This document shows, piece after piece, positions 46,823 through 57,200 of a stretch of DNA of 64,000 nt (positions are counted from its first letter, which is position 1; the number at the start of each line of letters is the position of its first letter). This stretch comes from Rhodococcus sp. B7740 (GTDB taxonomy: Bacteria > Actinomycetota > Actinomycetes > Mycobacteriales > Mycobacteriaceae). The stretch is from positions 1-64,000 of the forward strand of contig NZ_CP010797.1 in assembly GCF_000954115.1 (NCBI RefSeq). The letters run 5' to 3'. A program made the position numbers and the translations under genes. The notes below the pieces were generated by a model. That model saw only the letters and a list, made by a program, of their open reading frames with translations, was not told the DNA's origin and ran no database searches.

Positions 46823-48531
46823 GTGTTGCGAAAGCTCGGCGCACGCAGCTCATGAGCACGTACGGCGTGGGTAGTCTGTTTCCCTCCGACACAACGAGTT
46901 ACATGATTGCCGGTATCCACCAGTGGAAGCCTCGTGATGCGGACACGATCAGCGAACCAAGGCTCGCACGGAGCCTGGGTGTCTCCGAACTGAAGGCACC
47001 TCCGGCTGGGTCCAAGCGGAAGCGCGACATCCCCGTCATCAGATTCCCTGTCACCCAAGTGTGTCCGTCCTGCCGCCGTATCGACTCGATCGGCAGGCTT
47101 TCGAACGACAGGGAAGTCAGCCGGTGTAGCTGCGAGAAGCGGACAGAGCTGAGTCCTTTTCGTCTGATCGTGGCATGCGCACGAGGGCACATCGATGAAT
47201 TCCCCTATTACCGTTGGCTACACCAGGGGCAGGATGTCGGATCGAATCACACGATGCACCTGAGGGCGCAGGGGCGCACATCTTCTCTCGCTGACTTGGA
47301 ATTGACGTGTACTTGCGGGGTGCAGCCTCGAAGTCTCGATGGTTCTGCAGGCCCGAAAGCACTCGCCGAGTTCGGTAGGTGCGCCGGACGGCGACCGTGG
47401 CTAGGCCCTGACAGTGCACAGGCATGTGACGAAACCCCGCGGACGCTGCAGCGAGGAGCATCGAACGTCTGGCTACCTGCGGTGAGGTCGGCCATCTCGA
47501 TACCTCCGTACTCTGCTGCGCTTGCCAAGTTCGTCGATCGTCATTGGGTGTCGCTCGGAGACCCAGAAGCCGTGACCCCGGCGCTTCTACGAAACTTGGC
47601 AAAGCACTCTCGCAGATTTTCTGTACAGCAGATCGAGAACGAGCTGGAGCGCCGCCGTGGCGAAGCGCTGGATGATCTTCTGACCGAAGAGGCCTTGCGA
47701 CGGCAGGAGTACTTGGCATTGCGAGAAGGCCGTGAACAAGAAGGTCTCGACGACGATTTCGTTTGCCTGGAGCGTGATGTACCGGTCGATTTCGAGCACC
47801 TAATCTCGGACGTGCGCAAAGTTACCAGGCTTCGCGAGGTGCGGGCACTCTATGGATTTACTCGACTCGACGACGACAACACCGAGGACAATCTGTGCGC
47901 TCTGTCACCGGAGAAGACCCACTGGCTGCCCGCGATCGAGGTGATCGGCGAAGGCGTCTTTCTGGCGTTTCACCGTGATGTCCTCGAAGAGTGGGCCCAA
48001 GAGAAGTTTGCGGCCGAGAGGTGGAGTCTGCTGGAGCGGGCCGCCGGCCCGGGTCTGTCCCGCCCAGACGAGCGAGACCTGACTGGGGTGATTCGCGTCG
48101 CGCTTCACACGTTCGCACACGTCCTGATCGATCAATTATCGCTCGCTGCAGGCTATCCCGCAGCGTCGCTTCGCGAACGGCTGTACATCGATGACGGGGA
48201 GATGGCGGGCGTTCTTATTTACACGGCGAGTTCCGACTCGGCGGGCAGCCTTGGCGGAGTTGCATCGCAGGCCGAAACCGAGCGGTTGGGCCCGGCTCTG
48301 GCTGAAGGATTGGCGAGATTGTCCTGGTGCTCGGCCGATCCCGTGTGCATCGAGTCGCATGGCTCGGGAACGGACGCGCTCAACCTGGCTGCATGTCACG
48401 CGTGCGTACTGCTTCCAGAAACGTCGTGTGAACTGGGCAACCGCTATTTGGACCGGGCATTGCTGTTCGGGACGCCGGAGGGTGGCCATGAAGACAAAGG
48501 CCTGTTCAGTGACGCGCTCATGTCGATCTAG
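46819..48531 (+). CDS. drmB: DISARM protein DrmB-like (DUF1998)
   Basis: This is a 570-residue partner of DrmA. The start RRTQLMSTYGVGSLFPSD is characteristic of DrmB. Zinc-type Cys pairs follow (QVCPSCRRID at about 82, SRCSCEKRT, ELTCTCGVQP). The C-terminal DUF1998 region has LHTFAHVLIDQLSLAAGYPAAS, YIDDGEMAGVLIYTASSDSA and the Cys-rich WCSADPVCIES...ACHACVLLPETSCE. DrmA and DrmB together form the DNA-scanning core of DISARM. It is coupled to drmA by ATGA and convergent with the small gene that follows. Confidence 0.88.
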   Translation: MSVAKARRTQLMSTYGVGSLFPSDTTSYMIAGIHQWKPRDADTISEPRLARSLGVSELKAPPAGSKRKRDIPVIRFPVTQVCPSCRRIDSIGRLSNDREVSRCSCEKRTELSPFRLIVACARGHIDEFPYYRWLHQGQDVGSNHTMHLRAQGRTSSLADLELTCTCGVQPRSLDGSAGPKALAEFGRCAGRRPWLGPDSAQACDETPRTLQRGASNVWLPAVRSAISIPPYSAALAKFVDRHWVSLGDPEAVTPALLRNLAKHSRRFSVQQIENELERRRGEALDDLLTEEALRRQEYLALREGREQEGLDDDFVCLERDVPVDFEHLISDVRKVTRLREVRALYGFTRLDDDNTEDNLCALSPEKTHWLPAIEVIGEGVFLAFHRDVLEEWAQEKFAAERWSLLERAAGPGLSRPDERDLTGVIRVALHTFAHVLIDQLSLAAGYPAASLRERLYIDDGEMAGVLIYTASSDSAGSLGGVASQAETERLGPALAEGLARLSWCSADPVCIESHGSGTDALNLAACHACVLLPETSCELGNRYLDRALLFGTPEGGHEDKGLFSDALMSI

Positions 48532-48538
48532 GCTTCGT

Positions 48539-49030
48539 TCAACGGAAGGCATTGTCTCGCGAGCTGGTCGAGAGCGCGCGTTCGACGATGCGTTCTCGAA
48601 CCTTACTGATTGTCTTCCACTTCATCGCTCTCCTGTCCGGGTCCATTCCGTACTGGTGGATGATGTCGCGGAGCTGCTCGAGGTCGAGTCTGCCGAGTTG
48701 GGTTGCGAGGCCGTCCTGCCCGTCGCTGCGCAGGATCTGGAACGGGTCGAGTACAGCAGGCGTGCGGGCGGTGCGGGTTCGTCGTGTTGGAGCTGTGGTC
48801 GCCGTCGGGGGTTCGGGGGTGCCGATAGTGGCAGGCGCTTGAGGAGCTGTTCGGGAAGAACTCAGGGCTGTTGCTGCAGAAGCGAACTCGGCGTTTCGGA
48901 CCATCTCGTCAGCGGCGAGGCGAGCCAGCGTGAGAATGACGGTCGCGGCATTTTCGTTACGAGCAGACAATGCGAGAAGAGATGTCTCGAAGGAGGAACG
49001 GGCATTGGCAAGTGATTCTGGGTTGCTCAT
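48539..49030 (-). CDS. Small ParA-partner protein of unknown function
   Basis: This is a 163-residue protein encoded with ParA (ATGA overlap at 49027-49030). The N-terminal half is helical (ARSSFETSLLALSARNENAA). The middle is a Pro/Thr/Arg-rich linker (about residues 60-95). The C-terminal domain of about 60 residues (FQILRSDGQDGLATQLGRLD...MKWKTISKVRERIVERAL) is a small helical bundle like SAP- or LEM-type DNA-interaction domains. By position it is the counterpart of ParB in a segregation pair, or an adaptor for the ATPase. No PLD (HKD) motif, so it is not DrmC. Confidence 0.6.
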   Translation of the reverse strand: MSNPESLANARSSFETSLLALSARNENAATVILTLARLAADEMVRNAEFASAATALSSSRTAPQAPATIGTPEPPTATTAPTRRTRTARTPAVLDPFQILRSDGQDGLATQLGRLDLEQLRDIIHQYGMDPDRRAMKWKTISKVRERIVERALSTSSRDNAFR

Positions 49031-49929
49031 GTGTAAATCTCGACATTCGTCATCAGGTGGCTGGTCAATTCGTTCAGGGCCCCGACAGTAGGCCCGCCGC
49101 CGTATCGCTTGTTCAGGGTGCCCCAGTCGAAATAGTCAGCGGCGCTGGCGATTGCGATCGCGTCGGGGATGTAGACGGGAATGACGTTCGGTGGCCGTTC
49201 CGTCAGTTCACGTTCATGAGCTGGTAGCGCGTCGTAGTCGAGGACCGCATTCTGCAGGCGCTGGATGGTGTCGCGGTGCAGATTGGTGCCTTTGCGGTAC
49301 TTCGTGATGATCAAGCCCAGCGCCTTGATCTTATGGCCTGTCTTGTCTGAGAACATGCGTACCCGCTTCTGGATTTGCGGAATACCGTACGTTGACAACA
49401 CATCTGGGATGGTCGGGATGACATAGGCATCGGCCAGCATCAACCCATTTCGGGTGATAATCCCCATGTTCGGTGGACAATCGATCAAGATGTAGTCGTA
49501 CTGATCACGAATTTTGTCCACGGCCCGCTTTAGTACGAGCACAGGCTCCAGCGAGTCCGGTTCGTCGTACTGCCACGCAGCGACCTCCTCGGATATCTCG
49601 ATCATGTCGAGCGATGACGCGAGTAAGTCGATTCCTCCTAGATTCGCCAACGGCGACACGTTCCGTTGAATCGCATCCTCGATGTCGAATGATGCCGCTT
49701 CCGAATCGAGTGCTTCCTCGAACAGCGCTTTCAGTGTGCGACCGGAATTGTTCAGTGCCTGCCACTGATCGGACCCGATCATCATTGTGGTCAGGTTGGT
49801 CTGTGGGTCGAGATCGATCAGAAGGACGCGCTTTCCGAAGTCGCCTGCCATGAACTCCGCCAGCGCGGCCGTCATCGTGGATTTACCGACACCACCCTTG
49901 AGGTTGATGGTCGCAACTGCTTTGGCCAT
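49027..49929 (-). CDS. ParA-family ATPase
   Basis: This is a 300-residue deviant-Walker ATPase. Walker A is NLKGGVGKST (with the intermonomer Lys), the next motif LLIDLDPQTNLT, and Walker B ILIDCPPNMG. The residues AYVIPTIPDVLSTYGIPQIQ and the C-terminal IPDAIAIASAADY are typical of ParA/Soj proteins that position DNA or protein complexes. ATG 49929 is the start consistent with the fold; the longer frame adds 36 non-homologous residues. It lies antisense inside the DISARM-like locus, divergent from the methyltransferase gene at 50068. A role in defence (localising the complex) or in maintenance of the island is possible. Confidence 0.85.
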   Translation of the reverse strand: MAKAVATINLKGGVGKSTMTAALAEFMAGDFGKRVLLIDLDPQTNLTTMMIGSDQWQALNNSGRTLKALFEEALDSEAASFDIEDAIQRNVSPLANLGGIDLLASSLDMIEISEEVAAWQYDEPDSLEPVLVLKRAVDKIRDQYDYILIDCPPNMGIITRNGLMLADAYVIPTIPDVLSTYGIPQIQKRVRMFSDKTGHKIKALGLIITKYRKGTNLHRDTIQRLQNAVLDYDALPAHERELTERPPNVIPVYIPDAIAIASAADYFDWGTLNKRYGGGPTVGALNELTSHLMTNVEIYT

Positions 49930-50067
49930 GGGGTGAGTGGGTCCTGTCGTCGGTTGTGTGTCCGGTATGGGTGATCCTGAGTCGAATGAGACTGTACGAG
50001 ATTGCGGTGACACGGATAGCTGCAGGCTTGAGGACATCGACTACCGCTTGTCGTAAGCTTCGCGTTC

Positions 50068-51210
50068 ATGGAAGACAGTCGCGACGTAGTCACCGATTTG
50101 TCATCGCACTCGGTCGTCGATCTGTTCGCTGGGCCCGGGGGCATCGACGTCGCCGCTACGTGGCTCGGCATGGAAGCCCACGGTATCGAATGGGACGAGG
50201 ATGCGTGCGCCACCCGTCGGCAGGCGGGTTTGGACACCAGCCAGAATGACGTCCGTGAGCTCGGGCCCGCCAACTTCCCGGGTGCGACCGTCCTTGCCGG
50301 CGGCCCCCCATGTCAGACCTTCACAGTTGCGGGATCAGGAACCGGCCGTGACTCGATCGGCGTTGTCATTGAACTGATCGAACGCGTGGTGCACGGCGAA
50401 GACATTCGAGGCGAGCTTGCAAATCTCGGTGATGTCCGAACTGGTCTTGTGCTGGAGCCTCTTCGGTGGGTCAGAGATGCATATGTCGCGGGGAACCCCT
50501 ACGAGGCAGTCGTCCTGGAGCAGGTACAAACGGTGCTGCCGGTGTGGGAGGCGATGAAGCCTGCGCTGGAGTTCTTCGGTTATCGAGTGGAGTGCAAAGT
50601 ACTACGAACCGAACAATTCGGTGTACCCCAGACTCGGCGCAGAGCGGTGTTGGTTGCAAACCGGACCGTCACGCCAATCCGCCCAAGAGAGAGCCACCAG
50701 TCGTATAGCGCAGGAATGCATCGAGGTAGCGGCCCGCCGGACCTCGAGCCATGGGAGACGATGGGCACCGCGCTGAGTAGGTCAGGATGGTTCGAGGTCG
50801 TATCGAATTACGGCTCGGGTGGGATCTCCACAGCCCGTGGCCGGCGAACCTCAGATCAGCCCTCGGCAACCGTCACGGGTAAAGTGTCGCGCAATCGCAT
50901 CCTTGATCGACAAGGCGTCGAGCAGAGCCGGTTCACGCCACATGAGGCAGGTCGACTGCAAACTTTTCCGGCTGATTACCCGTGGGTCGATTCTGCATGG
51001 GCCCAACAAGTGGGAAACGCAATGCCACCCAGACTGGCCGTGCACGCGCTGGCCGCTGCCTTCGGGCTTGTGCCATCGAGGTTGCAGCTCGATTCGAAGA
51101 TCAGCAGCATGTGGACGAAACGTCGAGAAGACGCTTCGCCTGTCGAATTGGTGAGGCCAGCTAGCTCACACGACACGCAGCTCGACCGGGATGTTCTTGC
51201 AGCCGTCTGA
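50068..51210 (+). CDS. drmMII: DNA (cytosine-5-)-methyltransferase (DrmMII-like)
   Basis: This is a 380-residue C5-cytosine methyltransferase. Motif I DLFAGPGG (residues 18-25) binds S-adenosylmethionine. Motif IV GGPPCQTF carries the catalytic Cys82. Motif VI is an EQV variant (VVLEQVQTVLP), motif VIII QTRRRAVLV, and motif X QVGNAMPPRLA near 320. A variable target-recognition region lies between VIII and X (SGMHRGSGPPDLEPW onward). In class 2 DISARM a C5 methylase of this kind protects host DNA. It stands beside drmA/drmB. The target sequence is unknown. The C-terminal 60 residues lack similarity. Confidence 0.85.
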   Translation: MEDSRDVVTDLSSHSVVDLFAGPGGIDVAATWLGMEAHGIEWDEDACATRRQAGLDTSQNDVRELGPANFPGATVLAGGPPCQTFTVAGSGTGRDSIGVVIELIERVVHGEDIRGELANLGDVRTGLVLEPLRWVRDAYVAGNPYEAVVLEQVQTVLPVWEAMKPALEFFGYRVECKVLRTEQFGVPQTRRRAVLVANRTVTPIRPRESHQSYSAGMHRGSGPPDLEPWETMGTALSRSGWFEVVSNYGSGGISTARGRRTSDQPSATVTGKVSRNRILDRQGVEQSRFTPHEAGRLQTFPADYPWVDSAWAQQVGNAMPPRLAVHALAAAFGLVPSRLQLDSKISSMWTKRREDASPVELVRPASSHDTQLDRDVLAAV

Positions 51211-51269
51211 CCAAGCCTGGCCTTTCGGGGAATCAGTCACCGGAGTGACCTTCGAGGAACCTGCGTCGG

Positions 51270-51290
51270 CCTAACGAACTGACCGTTAGG
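51270..51290. promoter_or_regulatory. Hairpin CCTAACG/CGTTAGG between methyltransferase and drmD genes
   Basis: A perfect 7-base stem with loop AACTGAC lies 45 bases before the drmD start. A second, shorter inverted repeat GTCAC-CGGA-GTGAC lies just upstream at about 51,237-51,250. They may be operator sites, or terminate the methyltransferase transcript. The 124-base gap holds no gene. Confidence 0.4.
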
Positions 51291-51334
51291 GTTGTGTTCA
51301 AGCCGGTACCGAACACCCGAGAGGACCACTGCGC

Positions 51335-54280
51335 GTGACATTGAGCGTTACCCCCGAGAGTTCAGGTGCAACGGCTGATCGCCCGTTCAACGCCGCACCA
51401 GGGTCGATCGTCGAGGTTCGCGATGAGGAATGGTTGGTCTCCTCGGTAGAACCGACGTCGGACGGCCACGTTGTCCACGTGTTGGGACTCTCGGATCTGG
51501 TTCGCGACACCGAGGCGTCCTTCTCCACGGCGCTCGATACGGTGATTGTTGTCGATCCCACTGATGTCACGGTTGTCGCCGATACCTCCGACAAGTTTCG
51601 TAGATCGCGACTGTGGTTGGAATCCATGCTTCGCAAGACACCTGTAGCGATTGCGGATCCGAGTTTGGCCACTGCTCACCGGGCGCTGGCAAGGCCTCTC
51701 GAATATCAGTTCAAAGCAGTGCGTCAGGCGCTCGATCCCGACAACCTTCGACCCCGCATCTTGCTTGCTGATGCCGTCGGGTTGGGTAAGACTCTCGAGA
51801 TCGGGATGATTCTGGCGGAGTTGGTACGCCGGGGCCGTGGTGAACGCATCTTGGTTGTGACTCCCAAGCACGTGCTCGAGCAGATGCAGATGGAGCTGTG
51901 GACTCGTTTCGCACTGCCGTTCGTTCGTCTCGATTCGGCGGGTATTCAACGGATTCGGCAGATTCTGCCTGCCACGCGGAACCCGTTCACTTATTACAAG
52001 CGGGTCATCATCTCGATCGACACTCTCAAAAGCGACCGCTACCTGAACCACCTCCGTAAGCAGCAGTGGGATGCGGTCGTCATCGACGAGTCTCACAACG
52101 TCACCAATGTTGCGGCGCAGAACAACCGACTCGCGCGCCTGCTTGCCTCGCGAACCGATGCGTTGATTCTGGCGTCGGCGACACCGCACAACGGTCGAGC
52201 GGAATCGTTTGCCGAGCTCATTCGTATGCTCGATCCGAGCGCGGTGTCCCCTTCGGGCGAGCTCGATACCGAACAAGTGAAAAAGCTGGTGATTCGGCGG
52301 CATCGGCACCATCCCGATGTAGCCGGCGAGGTCGGCGACGCCTGGGCGGAACGTCAGCCGCCGCGAAATATCACGGTTCCGGCGTCGGCGGGTGAGGATG
52401 CGTTGGCCCGTGAGCTAGAAGATGTGTGGCTCTGGCCCGAGCAAAGTCGGTCGGTGTATTCGGGATCAACACGGTTGTTCCCATGGGTACTCGCAAAAGC
52501 GTTCCTTTCCTCGCCCGATGCGCTCTCCCAGTCGATAACCGAGCGCCGCAAGCGGTTGGATCCCGATGACCTCGACGCAGCACGGGAGATGAGCGCCCTC
52601 GATCATCTCGGTGAGCTGGTTCAAGCAACCCCGCTGCGCAAGTCGGCCAAGTATATTGCCCTGCTCGACTACCTGGCCGAGATCGGAGTGAAGCGCAACG
52701 GTAATACTCGCGTGGTCGTGTTTGCCGAGCGAGTTGCAACACTCAAGGCTCTCGCACAGGCCTTGTCGGCTGACTTGAAGATGACGCTCACCGATGGCAG
52801 TGACTTGGGGAACGTCACTGTGCTGCACGGCGGGCTCAGCGATACCGAGCAGCAGGACATTGTCGAATCGTTCAAGCTCGAATCCTCGCCGATCCGTATT
52901 TTGGTGACCGGCGACGTTGCGTCAGAAGGTGTGAACCTTCACTCTCAGTGCCACGACATGGTTCACTACGACATTCCGTGGAGCCTCATTCGCATCGAGC
53001 AGCGCAATGGACGCATCGACCGCTACGGTCAGCGACATCGTCCTCGGATCGTGACGCTTCTCCTCACTCCCTCGACCACCCATTTCGCCGGTGACCTCAG
53101 GGTGTTGACGCGATTGGTGGAGCGAGAACACGAGGCGCACAAGGCTTTGGGCGAATCATCCTCGCTGATGGGCACCTACGACGTTGCCGCCGAGGAAGAA
53201 GCAATTCGCAAGGTGCTTGCAGGCGAAAGAAGCCTGGAGTCGGTGGTGCGATCTGTGGATCAAGTCGTTTCGGGTGGGGGACTCGACGGCCTGCTTGCAC
53301 AACTCGGCCTTGGCGGGGGATCGGTAGCGGTAGACGAGAAAGCCACGCCCGCGCCGACTCCAAGCTTCGTTAAATCCGCGGACGCGTACCCGTCCGAGTT
53401 CGCGTATCTCTCCGACGCTTTGGAAGAGTTCATCGAAACACCGAGGCAGCCGGCACCGAACGGAGTGTCATGGAAAGTTCATGCGGCGCAGTCGATTGCG
53501 AGCCTCACGCCACCACGCGACCTGAAGCAGCGGCTCCAGGTGCTGCCGCAGTCCTACCTTCGTGCCCGGTCGGTCACCGACACGTACAAACTTGCGCTCA
53601 CCCCGCTGCGAGGTGAGGAGGAGCTCCGGTCCGCACGTGCGGGGGAGTCCACCTCGACGTGGCCCGAAGCCCACTTTCTCGCTCCACTGCACCCCATTCT
53701 GGACTGGGCGGCGGACCGGTCTCTCGCAGATCTTGGGCGCCGGCAGATCTTTGCGGTGCGCGGATCGGTGGCCGACACGACTGTGCTGGTGCAGGTTACG
53801 CAGACCAACTTTCGAGGTCAGGTAGTTGCCGCGTCGTACTACACAGTGGCGTTCCCAGATCTGAGTAGCTCAAGTTTCAATTTCGCGCTGCCGCACAACG
53901 GATCCGCGGATGCTATTGCTGCCCTTCGCTTCGGAGATATCAATCGAGGTGACTTGGGCGACGTCGCCCCACTGCTCCCCGTAGTCGCCGCTGCGGTTCG
54001 CGCGGCGGATTCTGCAGCAGAGCAGCAGGCATCTGCTATCCGGGAAGAGACGGAGTCCCGTATTCGAGCGTGGACCTCGCGCGCTGAGCGATGGACTGAC
54101 GAAGCTGATGCGCTGGTCCAACGCGATGAATTGCGACAGCGAACTGAACGCGTCATGCATGAGCGTGAGGCAGCAGAGGCTATGAACCCGGACCGTCGTC
54201 TGATCCGTCCGCTTCTGGTGGCGGTTCCAGTCGAACTCGACCTGCAGGCCGCAAGCACGACGAGGGAGAGCGATCAGTGA
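51335..54280 (+). CDS. drmD: SNF2-family helicase, DISARM DrmD-like
   Basis: This is a 981-residue SWI2/SNF2-type translocase. Walker A is ADAVGLGKTLEIGMILAEL (about residue 145), motif Ia LVVTPKHVLEQMQ, motif II DESHNV (about 250), motif III ASATPHNGR, and the C-lobe motifs GDVASEGVNLHSQCHDMVHY and EQRNGRIDRYGQRH (about 525-570). A helical tail (EREHEAHKALGESSS onward) and a Glu/Arg-rich coiled region (AEQQASAIREETESRI) follow. In class 1 DISARM, DrmD is the SNF2 component next to DrmMI. GTG 51335 has GAGAGGA upstream; the stop overlaps the next gene (GTGA). Confidence 0.87.
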   Translation: MTLSVTPESSGATADRPFNAAPGSIVEVRDEEWLVSSVEPTSDGHVVHVLGLSDLVRDTEASFSTALDTVIVVDPTDVTVVADTSDKFRRSRLWLESMLRKTPVAIADPSLATAHRALARPLEYQFKAVRQALDPDNLRPRILLADAVGLGKTLEIGMILAELVRRGRGERILVVTPKHVLEQMQMELWTRFALPFVRLDSAGIQRIRQILPATRNPFTYYKRVIISIDTLKSDRYLNHLRKQQWDAVVIDESHNVTNVAAQNNRLARLLASRTDALILASATPHNGRAESFAELIRMLDPSAVSPSGELDTEQVKKLVIRRHRHHPDVAGEVGDAWAERQPPRNITVPASAGEDALARELEDVWLWPEQSRSVYSGSTRLFPWVLAKAFLSSPDALSQSITERRKRLDPDDLDAAREMSALDHLGELVQATPLRKSAKYIALLDYLAEIGVKRNGNTRVVVFAERVATLKALAQALSADLKMTLTDGSDLGNVTVLHGGLSDTEQQDIVESFKLESSPIRILVTGDVASEGVNLHSQCHDMVHYDIPWSLIRIEQRNGRIDRYGQRHRPRIVTLLLTPSTTHFAGDLRVLTRLVEREHEAHKALGESSSLMGTYDVAAEEEAIRKVLAGERSLESVVRSVDQVVSGGGLDGLLAQLGLGGGSVAVDEKATPAPTPSFVKSADAYPSEFAYLSDALEEFIETPRQPAPNGVSWKVHAAQSIASLTPPRDLKQRLQVLPQSYLRARSVTDTYKLALTPLRGEEELRSARAGESTSTWPEAHFLAPLHPILDWAADRSLADLGRRQIFAVRGSVADTTVLVQVTQTNFRGQVVAASYYTVAFPDLSSSSFNFALPHNGSADAIAALRFGDINRGDLGDVAPLLPVVAAAVRAADSAAEQQASAIREETESRIRAWTSRAERWTDEADALVQRDELRQRTERVMHEREAAEAMNPDRRLIRPLLVAVPVELDLQAASTTRESDQ

Positions 54281-57200
54281 GCACCGCGTCCGACGCGCTG
54301 ATAGTCGGTGAAGACTTCATCAGCGAGCACTACTTCACCACCGATGCCACATCCCAGTCGTTCAATGCCCGGGTAATCGAACGGCGCAAGCAGTGGGAGA
54401 CCGAGCGAGCCGATGATCGGTCAACTGCGCGTTCACGTTTCACCGCGCAACGCGGAGATCTGACGCAGAAGTTCCTGGATCTTGCCGAAGTGGCAGATCA
54501 GCAGGCGCTCGAGTCTTTGTACTCCATCCTTCGGTCGATCTTCGGTTTCGAGGGTCTTCGCTGGGAGTTCACTCGTGTCGGGGCTACCGAGACCGAGGAC
54601 GGTCCTGCACTCGCCGTTCGTGCTCGCGGTCTCGCGGGCCCCGCACCACTGGTCATCGTGGAAGGTGCCGCGGAGCTCAGCGTCGAGCAGCTGTTGTCGA
54701 AAGACGAAAAGACACTGCGAAGCACCTACCGCACCGAAGACGAGGACGCGGCGGGGGAGCCTCTCCACTCTGTCGCGCAACTGTTGTCCCACTTTTCAAC
54801 GATGGAGGACGGGCCGCAGTTCATGCTGGTCCTAGCCGGCTCGAAGGCGCTCATCACCGAGCGAAGCAGGTGGCTGGAGGGACGCTACCTCGCCGTCGAT
54901 CTTCAACTGGTGTGCGAACGCAACGACGACAAGCGTGGTGGTGAGACCGATCGCGCACTGACATGCGTGGCGGCGGAGTCGCTGGCCCCGGATGCCGAGG
55001 GCAACATCTGGTGGACCACTGTCATTGACGAGTCTGCCAAACACACAGTGGGAGTGTCGAAGGACCTTCGCGAGGGTGTGCGGCTGTCGATCGAGGTCAT
55101 AGCCAACGATGTAGTCGTTCGGAGGCGACACAGGGGATTGGATCCGCTGCCGGATTCGCAGGCGCAGACGCTTGCGGCGCAGTCACTTCGCTACCTCTAT
55201 CGCATCCTTTTTTTGCTGTACGCAGAAGCACGTCCCGAACTCGGCGTACTACCCACCGGTGAGCAAACCTACGAGCGCGGCTACAGCCTCGACCGTCTTC
55301 GCGAGCTACTCCTCGTCGAGTTGGTGACGCCGCGAGCCGAAAACGGCACACACATCTACGAGTCACTGAACGTGCTGTGCCAGTGGGTTGACAGCGGCCA
55401 TGACGGTTCGCTTGGTGATTCGGCCCGAGCCGAGGGCTTGACGTTCCGGAACCTCAAAGCCGACCTCTTCCTTTCGGCGGCAACATCTTTGATCGACGAG
55501 GTCAAGCTCAGCAATTCAGCTGTGCAGAAGGTGCTGCGCCATTTGCTGTTGAGTAGGGAGTCTCGTGGACGTGACCGCGGGTTCATCTCTTACGCCGATC
55601 TCGGTATCAATCAGCTCGGCGCCGTATACGAGGGGCTGATGAGCTACACGGGCTTCTTCGCGAAAGACGCCCTGTACGAGGTAGCGAAGAATGGTGACTC
55701 GTCGAAGGGATCATGGGTGGTCCCGGAGGGACGAACCGACGGAATCGCGGAAGCCGATTTCGTCACGGTGAAAAGTGAACTCACCGGCGAACCGGTCAAA
55801 GTGCGACACGAACTGGGCACGTTTGTCTACCGGCTGGCCGGCCGTGAGCGTCAACAGTCAGCGTCTTACTACACGCCCGAAGTGCTGACAAAATTTACGG
55901 TCGGTCAAGCTCTCGCGGAACTTCTCGATCAAGACGGGTCGACGACTACCGCAGACGAGGTTCTCGGCCTTACTGTCTGCGAGCCTGCGTTGGGTTCGGG
56001 TGCGTTCGCGATCGAGGCAGTGCGCCAGCTTGCAGATCAGTACCTCACACGTCGCCAACGTGAGCTGGGTGAGCGAGTTGAGCCCGAGGATTATCCAGTC
56101 GAGCTGCAACGGGTGAAGGCATATATTGCTTTGCACCAAGTGTATGGAGTGGACCTCAACGCCACGGCTGTCGAGTTTGCCGAGATCTCGCTGTGGCTCG
56201 ACACTATGGCGAAAGATCTTGACGCTCCGTGGTTTGGTCTCCACCTACGTCGAGGCAATTCGCTCATTGGCGCACGGCGCGCACTCATTCCGAGTGAGCA
56301 ATTGACGTCCCGTAACTGGATGGATGCCACCCCGGTCGATGTCCGGTTTGTGGACAGCGCGCCCGGGCAGCCGATCACAGGTGTGAAGAACGGCATCCAC
56401 CACTTTCTGCTCCCCACCAGTGGTTGGGGCTCGACGGTCGAAGCGAACGAGGCTCGAGAGCTCGCGCCCGAGGCCCTCGCTGATCTCAAGACGTGGCGAA
56501 AAGAACTCAAGCCCAAGCCGACCACCGAGCAGTTGCGTAAAATCAGAGGTCTCGCAAGTCGTGTAGAGACCTTATGGTTGCTGGCGTCCAAGAGGCTCGA
56601 GATTGCCGAGCGCGAAATCCGCCGGCCGATCCCAGTGTGGGGTCGCGATCCGGAGGTGCTTGAGACACTCGTGTCACGCGATGAGATCGAAAAGTCACTA
56701 GCCAATCCCAACGGTGCATATCGGCGGCTGCGTCGCGTGATGGATGCATGGTGTGCGCTGTGGTTCTGGCCACTGGTGGATGACGACGCATCCGTAGGCG
56801 GCAATCTCGTGGAGCCGCCCACTCTGGACCAATGGATCGACACCGTAAGTGGATTGCTGGGCTCGCCGGTTGCGAAATCTGTGCGCGAGAAGAAGGACGG
56901 GCAGCTGAACCTGTTCGCCATTTCGACCTGGGATGAACTCGAAGCCACCGAGGCCAACGAGCTGGTCTTTGCACAGGCCAAGAAAATTGATGCACTGAAA
57001 ACCGAGTGGCCGTGGCTGGAGGTCGCGGAGCGAGTTGCTCAGCGGCAGGGGTTCTTTCATTGGGAGCTTGAGTTCGCTCCGGTTTTCGCAGGGGGCGGTT
57101 TCGATTTGCAGGTCGGGAATCCGCCATGGGTCAGGCCACGCTCGAACGTCGATGCGCTCTTGTCCGAGGGAGATCCTTGGTTCGGATTGACAAGCAAGCC

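Noticed and set aside
48539..49030. Small gene after drmB considered as drmC
   Set aside because: It is on the opposite strand, lacks the HKD phospholipase D motif and has a DNA-binding-like helical tail; it pairs with ParA instead.
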